A stretch of DNA of 64,000 bases from Coenobita brevimanus (Eukaryota; Arthropoda; Malacostraca; Decapoda; Coenobitidae): positions 42,441,100-42,505,099 of the forward strand of contig CM064683.1 in the NCBI GenBank assembly GCA_032717465.1, written 5' to 3'. This document shows positions 32,557-43,232 of this stretch, in pieces (within the stretch, counting starts at the first letter, position 1; the number at the start of each line of letters is the position of its first letter). A program made the position numbers and the translations under genes. The notes under the pieces are model-generated. The model did no database searches, was not told the origin of the DNA, and was given only the letters and a program-made list of their open reading frames with translations.

Positions 32557-33627
32557 ATGTCTCTATATGGACAGTTGTTTGCTCAGACGCAGTCGGAAGC
32601 TGATCGTCCGTCACGAGTAGGGCGAGATCATGTAACTATTCAATTGGATGAGGCTGAGGAACAGTTCGGTGCTACTAACAGAACGCTGCTTTCACACTCG
32701 ACCCCTTGTTCATACATTATGAGTTCACACCACTCTCTCACAAAACCGCGCGATATCCCAATTTTGGAATTGAATCAGCTACAAGGGATAGAAGCTACAT
32801 CTCGCCTTGAAATGTTTTGTGAGGCGGTGGAACAGACTCACACTAGCAACGCAACTAGAATTCAGGTTGCCAAGAGTCGAATGGGTTCTGAATTGGCCAC
32901 TTTTATTCATAACTATCAAAAGAAACATTTTGCACTGTCATGGCCCGAGCTTAAAATATTCTTGAATGCGGAGTTTGCCATCGAGTTGAGTGTAGATCGA
33001 GCTTGGCAAGAGTTAGAGAACATGACCTATGACTGGGAGGAATCACCCCAGGCGTTTGTACATAGGTTCATGTGTAAGCATGCGGCTCTCGAAACAAAGT
33101 TCCCGAAAGAAAGGTTTCCCTCGCGAGATAAACGGATCAAGAAGAAACTGTGGTATGGTCTTCCACTTGAGTCTAGGGAAAAATTGGAAGCTTACCTTGA
33201 TGACGGATATCCAATCCGTAAATTCATCGACAGGATCGAAAATGAAAGGCAGCTTCTCGAAGAGAGGTATACCACCAGAGTTAATGCAATGCCGGATAGA
33301 GACAATAAAAGTGAAAATCCCTCAGATACCAATGTAGTTGATAATCCACCAAGACCATCCCATGATAACTGCCAATCCGAGTCAGACAAGGAAGTGACTG
33401 AATTGAGAGCTCAATTAAAGGATTTGAAAACAAATTTAGAACAACTCAATCAAAAACAATCTACTGAAACACCGAGGCGAAAATACTGTAGTCATTGTTT
33501 GAAGAGTTCACATACGTTGCGAGAATGTTGGGCCAAACCACCACCAGGCCACTGTTTTGATTGCCGTAGGTTGGAATGTCGTAGAGGCAGTAATGATTGC
33601 CCAGGGCGCATAAACCGCAGCGCATAA
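32557..33627 (+). CDS. Retrotransposon gag-like protein, intact, no pol
   Basis: 356-aa uninterrupted ORF. The ATG at 32557 (CACCATG context) is preferred over the upstream GTG-opened frame. Around residues 105-235 is a Retrotrans_gag-type capsid core (WPELKIFLNAEFAIEL, RAWQELENMTYDWEESPQAF, RFMCKHAALE, KKLWYGLP). Residues about 275-310 are acidic and coiled-coil-like (KEVTELRAQLKDLKTNLEQL). A CCHC knuckle, C-x2-C-x4-H-x4-C (CSHCLKSSHTLREC), is followed by more Cys (CFDCRRLECRR). The protein would assemble or bind nucleic acid. No protease, RT or integrase lies within the next 2 kb, so it is either a gag-only remnant, a non-autonomous element or a captured gag gene. The conserved open frame hints at recent origin or constraint. 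Confidence 0.8.
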   Translation: MSLYGQLFAQTQSEADRPSRVGRDHVTIQLDEAEEQFGATNRTLLSHSTPCSYIMSSHHSLTKPRDIPILELNQLQGIEATSRLEMFCEAVEQTHTSNATRIQVAKSRMGSELATFIHNYQKKHFALSWPELKIFLNAEFAIELSVDRAWQELENMTYDWEESPQAFVHRFMCKHAALETKFPKERFPSRDKRIKKKLWYGLPLESREKLEAYLDDGYPIRKFIDRIENERQLLEERYTTRVNAMPDRDNKSENPSDTNVVDNPPRPSHDNCQSESDKEVTELRAQLKDLKTNLEQLNQKQSTETPRRKYCSHCLKSSHTLRECWAKPPPGHCFDCRRLECRRGSNDCPGRINRSA

Positions 33628-33642
33628 AAATTCTTAGCATCA

Positions 33643-33672
33643 CACTGGTGTCAACTGGTGGGATAAAGTTTC
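33643..33672 (+). repeat. Downstream copy of the 30-bp gag-flanking repeat
   Basis: Identical to 32294-32323 over 30 bp, starting 16 bp after the gag stop codon. Confidence 0.85.
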
Positions 33673-33797
33673 GGGTATTACATGAGGACGTGGCCAGAGT
33701 AGGGAATTACAGCAGACAAGGATTATGTGGTTCTGACAGCGTATCCAGCGAATGAGGCTATGGCTGACAGTTGGTGAGTGGTTGAGGGCGTATCTCA

Positions 33798-34025
33798 GGG
33801 CGATATTCTCGACAGTTAAGGAAGCCTTCCAGCATCTCTTCCTCATCGATTTGTTTTTGGATACGGTCAGCAAATTTCGTTTTGTATGTTACTTATACAG
33901 AGTATGCTGATATTAGAATGATTTGAGTAACATAAAATGGAAGGCCTGCAAAGTGCAATAAACAAAATCAATTGCCTAGGAGGAGGTGTTAGGGTGCTTT
34001 CTTGACCTGTAAGAATACGGGTCCC
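33798..34025. mobile_element. Foldback MITE-like element, copy B
   Basis: The left arm GGGCGATATTCTCGACAGTT and the reverse complement of the right arm (GGGACCCGTATTCTTACAGG, then CCTAACACCTCC) are imperfect inverted repeats. Core and right arm match copy A at 4311-4556. Confidence 0.6.
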
Positions 34026-34685
34026 AGAACAGCAAGGACAGATGGCAGTGACAAGGTGCTGAGGGTACGTCCAGTGGAGCCAAGACGCTCTGGGTACGTC
34101 CAGTATAGAAGCAGCGACTGGTGGTGATGGCGAAGTTCTGTGACAGCTGAAGGTGGAAACTATGTGATTGTATATGTGATACTATGAAATTGTATATGTG
34201 ATACTATGAGATTATTAATTATTTACGAGGCCTGCTTGTCTATTTTACCCTTGTCTTTGCTGCGTGGATAGACATTCGTCAGTTCTCATCAATTTATTAA
34301 ACTTTGGAGGGCCGTAGTGAACGATCTAATGCATTCATTATTCCTGTCCCTTCTTTGCCAGAAAATAAATACAAATTTAAGGAGATTTCCCTGTGTAAAT
34401 TGGTTAGCACAAGTCTCCATAAACCCATTCAGTATGACAGATACAATATTTTATTCTTGTTAGCGATGTCGAATGTAACTGGCTTTAGAAATGCTTGATA
34501 GCGATCTTCTCAGCACAAAGGATATTTCCATGTCAGACCTCTGCACTGGCAGCCTTCACACCATCTGTTCTGCAGGTCAGCACCATACCATCACCTATAT
34601 GGCTGTTATATGATCGTTAATACCAGCAAAAGTAAGCAATCACCTTCAAAGTAGTATCTTTTTACCTTTATATTTGCTATCGACC
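34026..34685. other. Intergenic, nothing recognised
   Basis: Unique sequence with a short internal duplication (TTGTATATGTGATACTATGA twice, 34168-34212). No gene. Confidence 0.5.
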
Positions 34686-34905
34686 TTTTTTTTTTTTTTT
34701 TTTTATGTGTCCGACTCTGGGCATAGGCTTCACAGCCTGCTATCAAGGCCCAGTAGTCCTCCTACATACCATACACCTCTACATGTCACCACTTCGGCGC
34801 TAACACCCACCATCCCTAATGAATGCATGCTAGGGCTGTCTCATACAGGACTGGTGTATGTTGGTTTTATTGCCAGGTCCTCCCATGGGACAAGACTGGA
34901 AACGC
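34686..34905 (-). mobile_element. SINE family A, 3' part
   Basis: Minus strand: ACACCAGTCCTGTATGAGAC, AGCCCTAGCATG, GCAGGCTGTGAAGCCTATG and a poly(A) tail (T-run 34686-34704), as in the SINE at 17579-17846. The tRNA-like head is not recognisable. Confidence 0.7.
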
Positions 34906-35854
34906 CTGTATCACGAACTGAGTTACTGAATTACTGAGTTACTGTACAACTGAGGACCAGTTATATCTTAGGTCAGATATCCCGGTACCTGGCACCTCAC
35001 GCAAGCTTATGATACCATGATGCAGGCCTCTTCATCCACGATCATGATTTTGTAGGACAGGAAATAATTATTGACGTTTTGGGAATGTGGAGTTCAGTCT
35101 TGGAAATGCACAGTATACAGGGAGTTAAAATGACATTCAATTACAGAACTGGTTCGGTGGTCGTCAGTTATGCATTAGGATGCATGGTTTTCATGGTGAT
35201 TAACTATTTCAAAAATTTCAGCTGTTTGGTAAATTTTCGTTAATCTGGGTAGGTTTGGACAGACCTGACGGTGAAATCTGGAGGGATGAATGTATCGTTG
35301 GTGTGAACCTTCAGAGAAGAATTTGGTACTGAAAACTCTGACAATAGATGAATGTGTGTGTGTGTGTGTGTGTTAAAACAGACGTGAGCAACTGCACTTT
35401 TTAACTCTCCCAGCCTGTCATTCGCGTGGGAAAGCCTACTATTCATAAAGAATCTTAGGGAATTTGCAGGATGTCTCCACGGCGTTATCATGATCCGTAT
35501 ACAGTAGTTTTTTGCATTTTTCCAATTTAATATTTAGCTTCGTTGTGTTATGTTTGGAAGATCTGGTGACTATACGGTATAAGTGATTATGGTTAGGCAT
35601 GTAAGGTAGAGGCAGAATTCTAGAAGTTTCAACATTAACTGTTTCCATTTCGGGTATATTCCTAATGATTCTCCCCCATTCCTACTTTCTCCTGGATTCT
35701 AGTTTCTACCTCACGCCGTTTTAAGGTGAAATAAATTGCAGGATGACAATGATAAATTACAAAAGTATGAACAAAGAATCGGATGCACAATTTAAGCTCA
35801 AGAAACTTTGCAAATATTGGAACTAGAAGCCTTGCATCAGAGACACGGAGCACC

Positions 35855-35892
<38 letters not shown>

Positions 35893-36043
35893 GGGGTGGG
35901 TGTGACACCCCAGCATCCAGTCATACACTGCAAAAAAGTTCCCATGATACTGGCCAACCAATGATGTTTACTTATTTTGAAACTCGCTCCTCCCCGTTCC
36001 AACCTTCCTTCCCCTAAACCCCTTCTCCTTTTGCCTTCACAAG
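34906..36043. other. Intergenic, with short (GT)n and (GA)n
   Basis: Short (GT)n at about 35352-35371 and (GA)n at 35869-35889 in unique sequence. Nothing coding recognised. Confidence 0.5.
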
Positions 36044-36229
36044 CAGGGTTGCCAACTTAGCGACTTTGTCGCTAGATGTAGAGATATTTGTTTCCATTTA
36101 GCGAATTTTTTTTTTTATTGTTTTGCGACATGTCGCAAATCTAGAGCTTTCCACTGACACCTAGCGATTTTTCTAGAGATTTTTGAGCTATTCTTTAAAT
36201 TCATTGTTCATTGTACATCGAACTATAAT

Positions 36230-36250
<21 letters not shown>

Positions 36251-36289
<39 letters not shown>
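36251..36289. repeat. (TA)n microsatellite
   Basis: TA run preceded by a short GT run, inside the hAT left arm. Confidence 0.9.
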
Positions 36290-36295
<6 letters not shown>

Positions 36296-36565
36296 GTATG
36301 TATATTTATCTGATGACAAAGGAATTCAAAATAACGGGGGAAATAAATTTGATGAGGCAGCAGCCCGCGGTACAGACTGCTTGCACATGTTCGTCTGGTT
36401 CTGGTACCCGTCCCCTGATCCTCCCTCCTTCTTGGCGATTTCACACACATCAGTGCCGTATCAGTACCGCGTCAGTTCAGTGTCAGTGATATCCGTGTCG
36501 CTTCCGTGGCGTCTATTCACACATATCCGTGGTGACGCCGTACTGCATGGTCAGTGATATCCAAG

Positions 36566-38729
36566 ATGGCAAAGTTTACAGACGTGGACTTGGCAATGAT
36601 TGCCATAATTCTTGATGAAGAGGAGGAGGCAGAACAAAAAGTGAAAAAAAGAAAGTGGGTACATGAAGCATGGAAGAAAAGAGAAACTGAAGGAGAGTTT
36701 GCGACTCTGTACAAGGAACTAATTGATGATGAAACAAAATTTTTCCAGTACTTCAGAATGTCCAAAAACTGCTTCAGGATATTGCTCAGTAAAATAAAGA
36801 TTCACCTGAAGAAGCAAGACACCCACTGGAGAAAGGCAATAACACCAAAGGTAAAATAATACACGGTCTTTGTAGTTGGTTAATTACTGTAATTATATAT
36901 TTAAACCCATACTGGAGATTTTATTCACATACAGATAAAAAGTTTATTTTTATACGAAGTGACAGTATATCAATTTCTATTAAAAAGCCTAAATTTATCC
37001 TAATTCAGGTTTGATTCTCCATGTTAGCAATTACTAGAATGTTTTAAGTTGTTTATTGAATAGTTAAAAAAATTCTGAAAAGTTGGAAAGTAGGTCTGCA
37101 AGGAATTAGCGCTGTTTGGAATTGATGCATCAGCATATTGCTTCTGATACTTATCTTCATATGCTGTATGTTCTTGCAATGGTTGAGGTGAGGGATGCGG
37201 AGTCGAAGCTGATGATGTGGAGGCTGAAGGCTCACATTGTCTTTCAAATGAATGTTGATTGATAAGCATTTGCATTTCATATTTCTGTACTGTGGCAAAT
37301 ATTTCCGATTTTGCTACATACAAATAATAAGGGGTTAAAGTTTTCAGAGTTGGAGCAATACCTGCTAGAAATGCGTCAACAGGGTGTGATGTGGTTTGAT
37401 TTTCTTGCTTATTGATCAAGTACTCCATTAATTTTGCAGAAGCTGTTTGTTGAGGCTCCACTTTCTTTTTTGCTGATTTTCCTGTTGATGGCTTAACTGT
37501 AGCTTCAAAAGTCGGCTTTGGTGAGGGCGATGGTTGTGTCTGCATATCTTCATGTAGGCCTCCGTCCAATACTGTTGGTTCCCCTGCATCAATATGAATG
37601 GCCTCTTCTTCGTCCTCCTGTTGTTGTACAACATCGTTGTGATTGTTTCCTTCATCCTCTTGACTCGCGATGTTCCCCTTGGTTTCCCTTTCTTGGATGT
37701 ATGTCTTTAAAAAGTTTAATTGCTCCGAAAATTTGTAAAGTTTTATTTTCTTTGCACTTTGCCCACTCTTGGTTGAAGTCTTCTTCATAGATTTTCTGTA
37801 ATTGTCTCTTATATTGTTCCATCTGCTTCTACATGATGAACCTGAAAAAACAAAATTTTTAATATAAGTTACATTTCCTTCTTTCAGGTACCTAGCTACA
37901 GGGGATTCCCTAAGGACAATTTCATTCAGCTACCGCTTGGGGCATAGCACAGTGCACAAAATTGTCATGGACACTTGCAGGATAATAACAGAAAATCTCA
38001 TGAGTGAAATGCTACCAAATCCTTCAACAGAGATGTGGAAATCCATTGCTAATGACTTTTCAACACTGGAATTTTCCTAACTGTTTGGGAGCTTTGGATG
38101 GTAAACATTTTACCATTCAGGCTCCCGCAAATAGTGGTTCTCTGTACTTCAACTATAAGAAGACGTTTTCAGTTGTCTTGTTAGCGCTTGTTGATGCGCA
38201 ATACAATTTCATCACAATTGATGTAGGTGCATATGGGAAAAACAGTGATGGTGGAATTTTTGCAAATTCTGGTCTAGGCAAAGCACTTCAGCGGGGCACA
38301 TTATCAGTACCAAGGAATGCTACATTGCCAGGCACAAATACTGAAGCTCCGTATGTAATGGTGGGTAACGAAGCCTTTCCTCTAAAAACTTATTTGATGC
38401 GACCATATCCGGGGCAAGATTTGGATATTTCTAGGCGTGTCTTTAACTACCGACTGTCTCGTGCCAGAAGAGTTGTTGAAAACACGTTTGGCATTTTGTC
38501 TCAAAAATTTAGACTATGTAACAGAAGAATTCAAGCAAAACCAGAAAATGTAGATCACATGATACTTGCAATGTGTATTTTGCATAATTTCATAAGAAAA
38601 TATGATGTAGATACACGCCCATATGAAGTAAATGCAACAGTGCCTACAACTACAGAAGCAAGACTTCAAAATCTGCCTCTGCAAGGTGGAAATGCAACAA
38701 GAGATGCCTTAACTGTAAGGGAGCTGTAA
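36566..38729 (+). pseudogene. Harbinger transposase, intron-split with frameshift
   Basis: Exon 1 at 36566-36850 gives MAKFTDVDLAMIAIILDE, then FQYFRMSKNCFRILLSKI and ends ITPK before a GTAAAA donor. Exon 2 starts at 37888 after CTTTCAG and reads RYLATGDS, ISFSYRLGHSTVHKIV. One extra T around 38057-38060 shifts the frame. After it come NCLGALDGKHF (first D), DVGAYGKNSDGGIF (second D) and RRVVENTFGILSQKFR (E), the DDE_Tnp_4 triad of PIF/Harbinger transposases. Joining the apparent splice sites does not keep frame, so a short coding piece seems lost or another small exon exists. The fold is otherwise complete to the stop at 38727-38729. Confidence 0.85.
37024..37841 (-). CDS. MADF-BESS accessory protein, exon 2
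   Basis: Exon 2 of the Harbinger companion gene. A minus-strand acceptor TTTTTTCAG precedes 37841. With exon 1 (39051-39180) the joined frame is open for 315 aa. This exon completes the MADF (Myb/SANT-like) domain with CRSRWNNIRDNYRKSMKK. A long acidic and Ser/Pro/Thr-rich linker follows, then a BESS motif (DAFLAGIAPTLKTLTPYYLY, AKSEIFATVQKYEMQM). Known Harbinger partners bind DNA ends and bring the transposase to the nucleus; MADF-BESS versions are presumed to do the same. The whole exon lies inside the intron of the plus-strand transposase gene. Confidence 0.85.
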
Positions 38730-39050
38730 AAAGATTACTTTAATTCAGAGGCTGGATCTGTGCCATGGCAGTTTTCACGACTGCAAATTTGAAAATGACC
38801 TAGCCTAAGTTAGAGAAAGAGGGAAAAAAGCCTAGCAAATTTAAAGCTGACACATTTCATGTGACTAAAAAAATTAAGAATATATTAACTTCATCAGTAA
38901 AAGATAGGTGAAGATAGGTGAAGTGAGGTGAGGTGTGAGGAGGTGAGGTAACGTGTGGTGTGGTGTGATGGAGTGTGAGGTTAGGTGATTTGGTGTGATG
39001 TGTGGTGTGCTGTGATGTGATTAACTACATCAAATAAAAAGAGTACTTAC

Positions 39051-39180
39051 CATCTACTTTCATTTCTTCTATTTTATTCCATATATCTTGCTTGAAACTG
39101 CTATCCATATATTTAGATTGTGATAAATCATACAGAACAGGATGGTTTCGCACCAATTCAATAAGCAGTTCGTCATTCAT
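39051..39180 (-). CDS. MADF-BESS accessory protein, exon 1
   Basis: The ATG at 39180-39178 begins MNDELLIELVRNHPVLYDL, followed by YMDSSFKQDIWNKIEEMKVD, the N-terminal half of a MADF domain. The exon ends at a GATG|GTAAGT donor in phase 1, matching the acceptor at 37842. The intron between (37842-39050) contains transposase exon 2 on the other strand and a G-rich GGTGA/GTGTGG minisatellite (about 38905-39020). Confidence 0.85.
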
Positions 39181-39559
39181 TTTCTTCACACAGCTCCCAC
39201 CCTCGTCCGTGAAAATCTAAAAAATATCGGTGGCGACGATATTAAACTTCACGGATCGGAGACGGAACTGACACTGAGAGTCAAAACACGGTACTGCGCC
39301 GGACGTGTGTGAACGCGCCGGCCGAATTCAAAGTAACGATATTTTTTTTCACTGACACTGAAGCACTGAACTGACACGGTACTGATACGGCACTGATGTG
39401 TGTGAATCGGCCTTTACCCAGACCAAACCACCGGTTATGCCGATTTTGCTAGGTGCTAAAATACATGTATGAGATTCAGGCTCCCTTAGGACCCTTACTC
39501 AGATTGATTGCCAGTGGAGGACACTACGTCACACAGTCTGGAGGGACACATCAAACACT

Positions 39560-39868
39560 CAAATTTTGGTCAAAGTGACGAACTACAGAGATGCGGCAGG
39601 TGAAAATCTTTGCTTGAATCTAGCTGATAAGGCATTCTCTGCTTTATCCCTGCCGCATTCTAATGCAAATGTAGAGCGTACATTTACTAGTAGGAACCTA
39701 GTGAAATAAAAATTGCACAACAAAATGAAGCTATCTACATTGAAGGCAATTCTTACAATCAAATACGGACTGAAAATACATAGGTCTAATACCTGTTGTG
39801 CAAGTTATGAGCTGCCTAGTGATACTTTACGAAAGATTGGCACTCTGGATACATACAGCTACAAGTAA
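39560..39868 (+). pseudogene. hAT transposase C-terminal dimerisation region
   Basis: The frame reads KVTNYRDAAGENLCLNLAD, FSALSLPHSNANVERTF, a TAA at 39707-39709, then HNKMKLSTLKAILTIKYGL and CCASYELPSDTLRKIGTLD. LPHSNANVERTFS-type plus K(L)...M is the conserved hAT C-terminal signature. N-terminal BED finger and catalytic core are missing, probably lost before or with the Harbinger insertion. Confidence 0.8.
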
Positions 39869-40244
39869 CAAGACGCCTGCACAAACAAGTGAAGCAAGCA
39901 GTTCTCAAGCTTTCTTCTGCGCACCTGCTCACACAAGTGACGACTGAGAGGAGGATTGGGATGAAATTCACATTGAGTAATTGGTAGGTACCCTTATAAT
40001 AATCTGAACATCTTTTTAAGGTTTTAATTAGATAATCCATTTCATTCACAGGCTTTGTACAAAACTATTATTTTATCTTATTTGGTCAGTATTGTGAAAA
40101 AAAAAAAAAAAGCTATAACTTGATTACAATAATGTGGGGGAGGGAGGAGTACTATTAGCGGCTTTTGATGGAATGGTTAGCGACATTTTAGCGACTTTTA
40201 GGCATGAGCATAGGGACATTTGAAAGTATGGGTTGGCAACCCTG

Positions 40245-43025
40245 TTCACAGGTTCACTCCTTCATTCTTAGTTTGGTCACGAAGGGTAGGAGATCAATAT
40301 ACGAGAATTATTTATGAATATATTTACGACGAGGCAACTTCGGGATGTTTTTCGAGAACATGGTGTGCTGGGAGGCAGAGAAAGTCTCAGGTACGTCATG
40401 CGTAGATCGACGCTTACTTCCAACCAATATAACAATAGTAACGGTAGCGGCAGTGCCCAGGAGCATCTACGTTCAACGTGAGCCCAGTGAACTGGTGGTT
40501 AATTTCCCCTCTTGCAGTCCACAATTCTTCGGGGAGATAGTATACTATAATAGTGACAGACAAGACGTTTGTATAACCGTGCAGTGGAGTTAGCCAGTCC
40601 TCCAACACAATGAACAGTAAAACTCGGTAGGCAGGAAGGTTGTCCAGTAGTGTGATATCAACCGCTCCGATGTATTTTCTTATTTTCTGGCTACCTTCAG
40701 GCGACTTTATTCAGCTTAGGAAAACGCCTTCGAACTGTGGGAGGTAATGCATTCAATTCGAAATTCCTAAACTGAAAAAGCGTCATCGTATTGAAAGGGT
40801 TTGTCATTTTTGCCACCAGTGGACTGTTTTTAGTACAAGGACGCATAGAGTAGTGGTACAGTATATTTTAATCCTATCAGTTTGATGAAGTTCTTGTTAT
40901 CCACACGTTTTTATTCAGCTTTTAGTAGTAGGCTATACATTAGGGGTCCATGAAATAAAAGATGTCCGAGGGTAGTAAATTACATGATAAAAGTTGTAGT
41001 CGGATTGAAATACTGGAAATGTACAATACTGCGGTAGGAGAGGGTGCAGGTTTGAACTCGGGACAGTGGTACTGCAGTGCCAGGCCGGTGCACCTTATTT
41101 CATATACCCTCCTAAATCTTTCTTACGAGTCCGTGAATCGACCTTGGCTTTTTCCATTTATCAGCTGGATGTGTTGACCCATTCAGCTGGGCAATACACT
41201 TCGTTCTTTTTGTTATTTGGTGGATGGCATTCGTGGTAGGCTATTTCGAATTTACACCCATTTGACAAACTATAAAATAGGTCGCCACTTGGAGAGACCC
41301 GGTTCCCTCTGGTGATCAAAAAATGACTACAGTTATTGAGATAGGCCTGCATACTTTTGAAAAGTCTTGTTGAAGTCAGTGGTATAACTTAGACGTGGGT
41401 TAATGCACTTGACGCGTCGGTCGCCACAGGCCTTTGTGTTGTTCAGGACTCGAGGGAAACGTGAATTGTGACAGTAAAGGTTTACAGTATATATTTATTT
41501 ATTGGGGAGGGTTCAATACAGTACGTATTCTCTTCGACCAAAAGACTTTCTATCGCTTCTCGGCGAGTTATTTAGCCCGTACCACAACATTCTCTTTGAT
41601 ACCGGTACTATTACTTTTTTTCTCTCTCTAGATATATACGAGATTATTAACTAAAGAAATACAGACATAAACTAGTACGGTAAGGAAAGGGTACACTTTT
41701 CACCTAATCTGCCGCAGGTTTGCTTTTTGCAGCTTATTTAACAAAATAAGATATATATTGCTGTACGTTCATTCCATAGGACTTCATGACTAGCGCCATA
41801 TTATAGCGTTGATCTGTTACAGCTCAGTGTTCATGGTGGAGAAATGGTTCTTTTTGGCCGTTAGAATAAAACGAAAATAGTTAAGAGCACTACGGTAACG
41901 AGAACACTGCTGTAACCTTAATCTGCATCTTAACTTGAACTAAAGTTGCTATCTCTCCACTTTGAATGCTGAGTTGGTCACAGGAATACGTTGTTAGTCA
42001 CGAAGAAGTGCAATGGAAGGGATGTAGAGCCGTAGTATTGCCATCATCTGCAACTCAACCACGTGAAATAAACTGCAAAAGGACAAACATCTAGATGAAG
42101 TTAAAGAACTTCAGAAAATGGCACAAGCGAGGACTATTCTTGTCACTAACTGATGCTTTTTCTAGTCTATTGAACTGAAATCCCTACACATTAAATATAA
42201 GTGTTATACGAGAATAGTGAGATGAAAAGCAAGATAGATACCCAAGAAGGAGGTGCAGGGAAGCTGTATAATTTGACGAGAATAGAGTCAAAATAGCATG
42301 CAAGTAAATGGGTAACAGTGTCCTCCATGGCTTGCAGTAAATACCAACAGATTGGGTATTCAGTGGGCAAATACTTCTGAAGTTACCGGTATGATGTAAA
42401 CAAACCATACTCTCTTCCATATCACTTTCCATGATCTGTTAACGAGATAATAAGTTACACACTCAAGTGTTATAACAAGAACGGCATTCCTAAATAGTCT
42501 TACATTCTTCACTTAGCTTGATGCAGAATTGCTGGCTCTCCATCCCATTGCAGAATTCAAACAATGTATTGCTAGAATGTGGTCCTGATCAAGTAAAAGT
42601 GCTACGGAAAGGGTGTAAAGCCGCAAAACTGAAATTTCCGGCAACACGGTGCATGAAGTAACCTTCGGAGATACGAAAATCTGGACTATGAAAATTAAAA
42701 TGAAAGGAATATAGTGGGGGAGCCCCTCCAGCCCCCTACCTCTAAGTTAGAATTTAGGTTTGGATAATTTGGAGTGGTAGGTGGGGGCGTTCACCATCCA
42801 CTCAGTCGATGTTGTGCAGCACTCGTATGACTCCTTTCCTCTCTTCCTTCCTCCATTCCTTCCATCCTCTTAAGTCTTCTGCCTTCCTTCCTTTTCTTTC
42901 TTTCCTTCATTCTTTCCTCTTCCTTCTACTTATGGGTGACTTTACACTGAGTGACAAGCCAAATGGTTTCTAGTACATCATGAAACCATTTACCACGCTG
43001 GATGGTAACTATATAACCAAATTAT
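40245..43025. other. Intergenic, dispersed degenerate repeats
   Basis: No supported gene. A degenerate relative of the GGGTTAA-type repeat may lie at about 40680-40800. Two loosely similar blocks (AATGGAAGGGATGTAGAGCCG near 42011 and CTACGGAAAGGGTGTAAAGCCG near 42601) resemble 1125-1150, suggesting another old dispersed repeat. Confidence 0.45.
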
Positions 43026-43222
43026 GGCGCCCAGTGGTTTAGTGGGTAATTAGGGCGCTCCAATTTCATTGAGCCAATGTAGGTTTATATCCAAGGAGTG
43101 GTTCGGGTTTATTGCTCACGTAATGCCACTCACGGATGAGGCTGGTCACTCATCTTAAATGACAGGACCAGCTTGCCTAGCCCCGGGCTCCTATGCTCCT
43201 CATGGTGCGACACAGGATTAGA
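43026..43222 (+). mobile_element. tRNA-derived SINE (family B)
   Basis: Head GGCGCCCAGTGGTTTAGTGGG with box A at 43035-43046 and box B AGGTTTATATCC at 43081-43092. The body matches the complement of 20118-20335; tail GATGATGATAAT. Confidence 0.8.
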
Positions 43223-43232
43223 TGATGATAAT

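Larger units (their letters stand above)
36434..39412 (+). mobile_element. PIF/Harbinger DNA transposon
   Basis: About 3.0 kb with terminal inverted repeats of roughly 50 bp. The left end (36434-36490) and the complement of the right end (39345-39412) share CACACACATCAGTGCCGTAT and CAGTACCG, then GTCAGTTCAGTG. It encodes a DDE transposase (plus strand) and a MADF-BESS accessory protein (minus strand), the usual two-gene set for the superfamily. A clean 3-bp target duplication is not visible (CTT left, TTA right). It lies within the hAT element. Confidence 0.88.
36044..40244 (+). mobile_element. hAT-superfamily element interrupted by Harbinger
   Basis: Terminal inverted repeats CAGGGTTGCCAAC at 36044-36056 and its complement at 40232-40244. 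Flanking 8-mers TTCACAAG (36036-36043) and TTCACAGG (40245-40252) match at 7 of 8 positions, as expected for hAT target duplication. Subterminal TAGCGAC/GTCGCTA motifs occur at both ends. The only coding remnant is the transposase C-terminal dimerisation region (39560-39868). About 3 kb of the interior is a Harbinger insertion. Confidence 0.85.

Noticed and set aside
41040..41095. tRNA-like sequence on the minus strand with a GAGTTCAAACC box-B-like motif
   Set aside because: No convincing cloverleaf or box A at correct spacing; at most a degenerate SINE head.
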